NCBI RefSeq assembly: GCF_905163445.1
Contig: NC_053204.1
Coordinates: 10,313,001-10,377,000 of the forward strand
Length of the DNA: 64,000 nucleotides
Source: Pararge aegeria
Lineage: Eukaryota > Arthropoda > Insecta > Lepidoptera > Nymphalidae
Direction of reading: 5' to 3'
The translations under genes and the position numbers were made by a program. The notes beneath the pieces are model-generated. The model was not told the DNA's origin. It did not search any database and worked only from the letters and a program-made list of their open reading frames with translations. This document shows positions 58,662-64,000 of this stretch, in pieces. The number at the start of each line of letters is the position of its first letter. Positions within the stretch are counted from its first letter, which is position 1.

Positions 58662-58856
58662 TTTTGAGAATATAGTATAATTACTATTAGGTAAAACTAT
58701 TGTAAAGTTGATTGAATTGTTGAAATTATGTTTTTGTTTCTGTTTTTATTTTTGTATTTTCTTTTTATTGTTCTCGTTTTTTAATCTGCTATGTATTTAA
58801 TTAGTGTAATTATTGTAATTGGTGTTAACCATACTAATTTAATAAAAAAAAAATAG
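58662..58856 (+). repeat. Possible retroposon 3' end
   Basis: T-rich stretch ending in TAATTTAATAAAAAAAAAA. A polyadenylation-like signal plus A-run, family unknown. Confidence 0.35.
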
Positions 58857-58872
58857 GCGGGGATAGACTATT

Positions 58873-61130
58873 AAATTCAAATTCAAATTCAAAATTTCTT
58901 TATTCATGTAGACCTATCACAGGCACTTATGAAGCGTTCATACATATTTGTTTACATAATTGTAACGGGATGGTGATAACTTCGTTCGCCAACTTAAATC
59001 TAAAGCTACGAGGGTTCCAAACGCGCCCTGGTCTAAGAAGAGACCACAACAAACTTAGCCGGGTAAATTTATTTTTTTGTTATCACCATCTTCCAGTAAA
59101 TTTAAATTAAGCTATGAAGCTAGAGCAATTCACACCCAAGCTTTTTTATCGATTAAATAATCCTTAATGTTATAATAGGATTTTTCTGTAAACTTACGTT
59201 TTATATAAACTTTCAACTTATTGAGAGTCAACTCAAAGATTTCATTTGGTAATTTGTTATAAAATAATATACAATTGCCCTTGAATGAATTTGCAATTTT
59301 GTGTAGCCTAGTAAACTGCACAACGAGTTTATTTTTGCTTCTAATATTTATATTGTTACAGTGTATTTTCTTTTTAAATTTTGATATATTTTTATGGACA
59401 TAAATTAAATTTTCATATATGTACTGACTATGCACCGTCATTATTTTAACTTCTTTAAATTTATCCCTTAATGACTCTCTTGGGCCCATTTTATATATCG
59501 CACGAACAGCCCTTTTCTGCAGGACGAAAATAGAATCTATATCAGCAGCATTACCCCATAATAAAATGCCATAGGACATAATGCTGTGAAAATAACTAAA
59601 ATAAACAAGCCTAGCAGTTTCTATGTTTGTCATATGACGAATCTTTTTTACCGCGTATGCTGCAGAACTAAGTCTGTTCGCTAAATTATTTATATGTGGG
59701 CCCCATTGAAGCTTAGCATCTAAAGTTATTCCTAAAAATATTGTCGTATCCACCAAATCCAACTCTTCATTATTAAGTTGTACAATGGTTTTTACTTGTT
59801 TAACATTCGGTAGTGTGAATTTAATACTCTTCGTTTTTTTTCCGTTAAGAGCTAAGTTATTAGCCTCAAACCATTGTACTACTTTAGCGAGACATATGTT
59901 TACATCGTCAAGATTTTTTTCACGACGTTTAATTTTAAACATCAATGATGTATCATCAGCAAACAATACTATCCCGTGATTGTCCTCAGCTAGGTAAGGA
60001 AGGTCATTCATGTAAATGAGGAATAGGAAGGGTCCTAATATAGATCCCCGGGGGGACACCAATTTGCACAAATGACCCGTTAGACCGCTTTCCGTTCACG
60101 TCAACTTTTTGAATTCTATCATTAAGATAGGAAATCATTAAATCTAGAGCTATGCCCCGAATTCCATAGTGGTGTAGTTTCCTGATTAATGTTTCATATT
60201 GTACACAATCGAAAGCCTTGGACAAGTGACAGAAGACGCCAAGTGCGTCCCGTGACTTCTCTCAGGCTTCAAATATATTTTTTACTAACTCAACACCAGC
60301 ATCGGTTGTTGAGCGACCCCGTGTAAAACCAAATTGCTGCCCGTGCAATAAATCGTTCTTATTAAAAAAGTGAAGTAATTGATTTAATATAAGTTTTTCA
60401 AAGATTTTGCTGAGAGTAGGTAGTACAGATATTGGTCTAAAGTTAGAGGGGTCGGTAGTACTACCCGATTTGAACAACGGAACTAGTTTGCTATGTTTCA
60501 TTAAATCAGGAAACACACCACAGTCTATACAATTATTAAATATGAATGATAGGTCAGGTGCAATTATATCAATCAAAGACTTTACAACGTTAACGGAAAT
60601 GCCCCACAAGTCATTTGTTTTCTTATTATTTAATAATTTAAATGCCTTAATAACGTCTGAGCTGCTAACGTGTCTGAACTTAAAAGTATCGTTACATTCA
60701 GGCACATTAAACTTCAACAAAGAGAGAGCGGTGATGATTTCAATGATTTCGTTGTGGAGACAGGAATGATGGTGAACAACGTTTCAAAAGCAGTTGCAAC
60801 CTCGAAAGCTGATGTTATTGATTTGTTATCTACATCAAGTTTGATGTCATTAGTTCGAGGTGTTACTCTTCCTGTCTCCTGATTAATTATATTCCAAGTT
60901 GTTTTTATAACATTACTGCTATTTTTTATTTTATTCTGTATGAATATTGATTTAGCCAAAATGCATTCACGTTTAAATTGTTTGGAAAACAATTGCACAT
61001 TTTTTTTGAACTCATCACTGGTGTTATATTCTCGTATCGCGTACAGATCATATAACCTTTGTCTACTTTTATGCAATTCAGTCGTAGCCCACTCACTGAA
61101 TAATAGTGTATCAGTAATATTATTGATTAG
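58873..61130 (-). mobile_element. LINE-B, longest copy, 5'-truncated
   Basis: About 2.26 kb. Complete 3' end (UTR with CGAACGAAGTTATCACCATC on the sense strand and a TTTGAATTTGAATTT tail) and most of the reverse transcriptase, without the endonuclease or ORF1. A SINE-2 begins at its 5' break (61131). Confidence 0.9.
59130..61130 (-). pseudogene. LINE-B reverse transcriptase, broken
   Basis: Reading 5' to 3': a linker region (SRQRLYDLYAIREYN, IIKTTWNIINQETGR-like), then a frameshift near 60715. After FKFRHVSSSDVIKAFKLLN come LVPLFKSGSTTDPSNFRPIS and QFGFTRGRSTTDAG. A stop at 60262-60264 sits where Trp is expected. Then FCHLSKAFD, in which His replaces the catalytic first Asp of motif A. A one-base shift at the GVP(Q)GS motif follows, then GSILGPFLFLIYMNDLPYL, FADDTSLMF and the C-terminal 250 residues to VKAWV-type KKAWV stop. 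At least three lesions plus a lost catalytic residue: dead. Confidence 0.92.
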
Positions 61131-61385
61131 GACTTCACTTTTGGAGGGTCGAGTTCGAAGCCCAGCACGCACCTCTAACATTTCTAAGTTATGTGGGTGT
61201 AGGTAATCATAATATCACTTGCCTGAAACCTGCTTGAGAGTTCTCCATAATGTTTTCAAAGGTGCGTGGAGTCCACCACTCTGCGCTGGGCCAGCGTGGT
61301 GGAATACCGCCTGGTGCCTTCTTATGTGTGGGAGACCCGTGTCCTGTAGTGGGCCGGTAATGGGTTGGTATGATGATGATGATGA
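61131..61385 (+). mobile_element. SINE-2, nearly full length
   Basis: Truncated head with GTCGAGTTCGAAGCCC as B box, then GCACGCACCTCTAACATTTC, GAGTTCTCCATAATGTTTTC, GTGGGCCGGTAATGGGTTGG and a six-unit GAT tail. Confidence 0.9.
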
Positions 61386-61387
61386 TG

Positions 61388-61462
61388 ATTGCCACAGTGG
61401 GCAGTAACCCTGCTTTCTGGGCCCAAGGGTATTGGGTCGCTGACCACTGCGCCACCCCGACT
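61388..61462. mobile_element. SINE-1 heads in head-to-head arrangement
   Basis: GCCACAGTGGGCAGTAACCC and TGCTTTCTGGGCCCAAGG (plus strand) are followed by GGGTCGCTGACCACTGCGCC (minus strand). Second example of the arrangement at 16604-16699. Confidence 0.75.
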
Positions 61463-61686
61463 AAAGACATTTCATAAATGACTTCGCATATCACCCGAAT
61501 AAAGTATACAGTATTTTTGATGTGACAACGTCTTATAATTCGATGGAGCCGGCTGCACGCACGAAAAAACATGACGCATGCGGCGTTACCTCGCTCTGAG
61601 GCGTTCCATTCAAGGCTTGAAGTGCAAGCGAGAGCGAGGAACGAGCGACAAAGAGGCACAGTCGACAGGAACAGAAAATTATTATG

Positions 61687-61876
61687 AACTAGCGGACCAA
61701 CGCGACTTCGTCCACGTATGAGTCAATCGGGAAGCTAGAATATATCTGATGCTAACATCACAATCATGTACCTACTATTATTTTACGTGGTATTTCAGTT
61801 GATACATACATACATACATCCATCCATACATCCATCCTTACAAACTTTCGCATTTTAAATATTAGTAGGATTACCA
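61687..61876 (+). repeat. Lep1-like element, shortened
   Basis: AACTAGCGGACCAACGCGAC and TTCGTCCACGTATGAG at the start. (CATA)n/(CATC)n, CTTACAAACTTTCGCATTTT and AATATTAGTAGGATTA at the end. The middle is deleted. Confidence 0.65.
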
Positions 61877-61959
61877 TCCTTCGACCGCTGTCCCATATGC
61901 CTTGCGACTAACAGTTATTTGTGACGAGTTATGTTCTTTATCTCTGACAATATTAATCA

Positions 61960-62296
61960 GATCCTTATTAAAATAAATCGGTTCAAATTTAACGGAGCTA
62001 TGAAGTAAAATTGATAAAAAATTTCATCCCATTTCCCGGAGGAAACTTATTGTTTATCGGGATAAAAAGTAGCCTATATGTTGACCTGGAACATCAACTA
62101 CCACTATACCAAGTTGTATTTGAATCCGTTTCGTAGTTTTCACGTGATGCCCGGATAGACAGACAGACAGACAAAAATTAAAAAAAAATCTGTTTTGGAC
62201 TCAGTATCGATTATAAAGCATCCCCCGGTCGAAATTTTCAAAAAATATTAAATGTACAGAAATCTTCCAGTTACAGTTTTATTATTAGTATAAATA
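61960..62296 (+). repeat. Lep1-related repeat, 3' portion
   Basis: TCGGGATAAAAAGTAGCCTA, GAATCCGTTTCGTAGTTTTC, (GACA)n and TGGACTCAGTATCGATTATA to AGTTTTATTATTAGTATA. This is the long form of the common lepidopteran repeat. Identification from memory. Confidence 0.5.
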
Positions 62297-62447
62297 GTAT
62301 ACATAAATGCTTATATATACAGATAAACACCCAGACACTGAAAAACATTCATGCTCATCACAGAAACATGTTCCAGTTGTGGTAATCGAACCCACGGCCA
62401 TGGACTCAGAAAGCAGGGTCGCTGCCCACTGCGCCAGTCGGCCGTCA
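62297..62447 (-). mobile_element. SINE-1, 5' half
   Basis: Body to head, with intact A and B boxes. The core and tail are absent. Confidence 0.88.
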
Positions 62448-62726
62448 AAACATATATCATCATCATTTTACATGTAGCTACATAATACATTATATTTTTG
62501 TTAGCAAAGTAAAAGGCGGATGTCAAAGCGTTGGCTCGAGTCCTCGAAGGCTAATTCTTTTACCTGATTGCTTGAATTACAGAGCTTTCAGGCATCGTAA
62601 TTTTATTACAGAGAACAAGTAGAGGCATCCCCTCTGACTGTACAGTCTTAGCAATTAGAAATGTACAATTCGAAAAAACCTTTGAACAATGCGATGATAA
62701 ACGTTAAATACAGCCAACTGCTAATG
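62448..62726. other. No recognisable feature
   Basis: Unassigned. Confidence 0.5.
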
Positions 62727-63033
62727 AATAAATCTACAATGACAATACACACATCGCCATCTAGCCCCAATGTAAGTTTAGCTTGTGTTGTGGGTACTAA
62801 GATGACTGATGAATATTTTATGAATAATATACATGGAATGGATTTAAATTTAATTTATTCTAATTTTTAATTCTAGATTTTAATTAATTACTGTTTTTTT
62901 TTCTTTTTCTTTATTTATTTTTAAAATCTGTCTTTTATATTTATTTTGTGTTAAATTTTGTATATGGGTCCCCGACCTGAAATAAAATGATTTTATTTTT
63001 ATTTTATTTTATAAATACTTATATTATATACAG
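62727..63033 (-). mobile_element. SINE-1 split by a LINE tail
   Basis: Tail and core at 62727-62835. The body continues AAATACTTATATTATATACA at 63005-63033, then a SINE-2 head replaces the rest. Confidence 0.82.
62836..63004 (+). mobile_element. LINE-G 3' end inserted in SINE-1
   Basis: T-rich UTR ending GTATATGGGTCCCCGACCTG, AAATAAAATGATTTT and a (TTTTA)n tail. It resembles a frequent lepidopteran LINE 3' end. Only one copy here. Confidence 0.7.
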
Positions 63034-63195
63034 AAGCGGTGATAGCGCATTGGGTAGCAGCTCGTCTTCAGTTTGGGGGGGCTGAGTTTGAATCCCAGAA
63101 CGCACCTCTAACTTTTCTAATTTATGTGCGTTTTAAGTAATTCAAATACCAGTTGCTTCAACGGTGAGGGAAAACATCGTTGATAAACCTGTGGG
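63034..63195 (+). mobile_element. SINE-2, 5' half
   Basis: AGCGGTGATAGCGCATTGGG (A-box region), GCTGAGTTTGAATCCCAG (B-box region), CGCACCTCTAACTTTTCTAA and CAGTTGCTTCAACGGTGAGG. Continues into an unrelated piece at about 63190 (GTGGGAGTAGATCCTGCCC). Confidence 0.88.
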
Positions 63196-63246
63196 AGTAG
63201 ATCCTGCCCATGCTAGCCGTGCAGATGAGTTAAATAGGTATAAGGG

Positions 63247-63598
63247 ATAAATAAATAAATATACTACGGCAGTACACACATCGCCATCTAGCCCCAATGT
63301 AAGTTTAGCTTGTGTTATGGGTACTAAGATGACTGTTTTTTTTTATTTATTAGGTTTACTTACAAACACTTACACTAATACAACCGTTTTTTAAATTTTA
63401 ACTATTCTATTTAAGTGTAATGTTTTCTTAAAATAATGTATGATGAATATTTTGGTGAAAGATATAAATTAATTTTTATAATATACAGATAAACACCCAG
63501 ACACTGGAAAACATTACTGTTCTTACAAACATTATCCAGTGGTGGGAATCGAACCGACAGCCTTGGACTCATAAAGCAGGGTCGCTGCCCATTGCGAA
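63247..63598 (-). mobile_element. SINE-1 with a ~100-bp insertion
   Basis: The core up to ATGACTG (63341) and the continuation TGATGAATATT (63440) flank about 98 bp of AT-rich DNA beginning TTTTTTTTTATTTATTAGG. Head and B box follow; the head's first bases are lost. Confidence 0.85.
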
Positions 63599-63600
63599 AT

Positions 63601-63800
63601 TTGACTAGCTCCCTGGCGCAACTGAGATCGCTGTGAACTTAAGCAGGAGGTTCCGTCTTCGATTCCCCGCAGGGGCAATTCGGGAATTTATAATTTCTGA
63701 ATTTTCTCTGGTCTGGTCTGCTGGGAGAATTTGGCCATAGCTTGTTTCTTAGTATTTCGGTGCGATTACGCGAAGAAACCAATTAGGGGTATGACTATTA
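63601..63800 (+). mobile_element. SINE-3, nearly full length
   Basis: TAGCTCCCTGGCGCAACTGA (A box), GTCTTCGATTCCCCGCAGG (B box), AATTCGGGAATTTATAATTT, GGTCTGGTCTGCTGGGAG, then GGTGCGATTACGCGAAGAAA and AATTAGGGGTATGACTATTA. The middle (GCTAGTTACCACCCTACC block) is partly deleted. Confidence 0.8.
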
Positions 63801-63802
63801 AA

Positions 63803-64000
63803 TAAATAAATAAATATACTACGACAATACACACATCGCCACCTAGCCCCAAAGTAAGCGTAGCTTGTGTTATGAGTACTAAGATAGCCGAATATTTTTA
63901 TGAATATAATACATAAATACTTATAATATACATACAAACACACTGAAAAACATTCATTTTCATCACACAAACATTTTCCAGTTGTGGGAATCGAACCCAC
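63803..64000 (-). mobile_element. SINE-1, cut by the window edge
   Basis: Tail, core and body present, with the B box (reverse GGGAATCGAACCCAC) at the last bases. The head lies beyond the window. Confidence 0.92.

Noticed and set aside
1..64000. LTR retrotransposon or endogenous virus
   Set aside because: No gag/pol polyprotein, primer-binding site or long terminal repeat pair found. The FP-type domain in LINE-A ORF1 is a known LINE feature, not a viral insertion.

Overview
This window looks like intergenic (or deep intronic) nuclear DNA from a moth or butterfly. It is AT-rich and packed with repeats whose ends and internal motifs match lepidopteran transposon families. There is no bacterial-style gene order, no rRNA and no convincing functional tRNA. 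Almost everything recognisable is a mobile element or a piece of one. Family names below (SINE-1 to SINE-5, LINE-A to LINE-G, R1-like, Lep1-like) are working labels, based on shared sequence between copies in this window plus general knowledge of the families.

The only intact long coding capacity is one non-LTR retrotransposon, LINE-A, on the minus strand at about 28968-34000. It has an ORF1 with a coiled coil and an FP-type C-terminal domain (32642-33517). Its 984-residue ORF2 carries an apurinic-type endonuclease and a reverse transcriptase with YADD (29287-32241). ORF1 ends in TGA CTA, and the same frame then stays open for 135 codons, closing on a TAA that lies 2 nt after the ORF2 ATG. 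This suggests a coupled readthrough/reinitiation expression scheme and is the most interesting hypothesis here. A second LINE (LINE-B, 58873-61130, minus) is 5'-truncated and broken. Its 3' end recurs about a dozen times.

The most abundant repeat is SINE-1, about 35 copies of a tRNA-headed element with A and B boxes and an (ATTT)n tail. Next come SINE-2 (GAT-repeat tail), SINE-3, LINE-C, LINE-D and LINE-E 3' ends, RTE-type C-termini, hAT-like MITEs with 8-bp target duplications, Helitron-like termini, and a family of R1-like 3' ends with covarying stem-loops.

Nesting is extreme and gives relative ages. LINE-E copies sit inside a LINE-D (3.7-5.3 kb), a Helitron inside a SINE-1 (8 kb), and a SINE-1 inside a SINE-3 (9.5 kb). 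Two hAT MITEs and an inversion lie inside a SINE-2 (17.5 kb), and a LINE-E inside a SINE-1 (36 kb). Four elements lie inside one Lep1-like repeat (47.3-48 kb), a MITE inside a SINE-2 (50.7 kb), a LINE-F inside a LINE-C (51.6 kb) and a LINE-G tail inside a SINE-1 (62.8 kb).

Candidate host (non-transposon) sequence is scarce. One possible terminal exon with a good splice acceptor lies at 37341-37545. A CpG-rich block at about 49340-49430 has ETS- and CRE-like sites, and a CCAAT/E2F-like block lies at about 34650-34770. There is a pair of 0.2-kb direct duplications near 42.3 and 44.0 kb, and a small family of repeats with a conserved hairpin near 24.7, 25.6 and 36.5 kb. None of these is proven.
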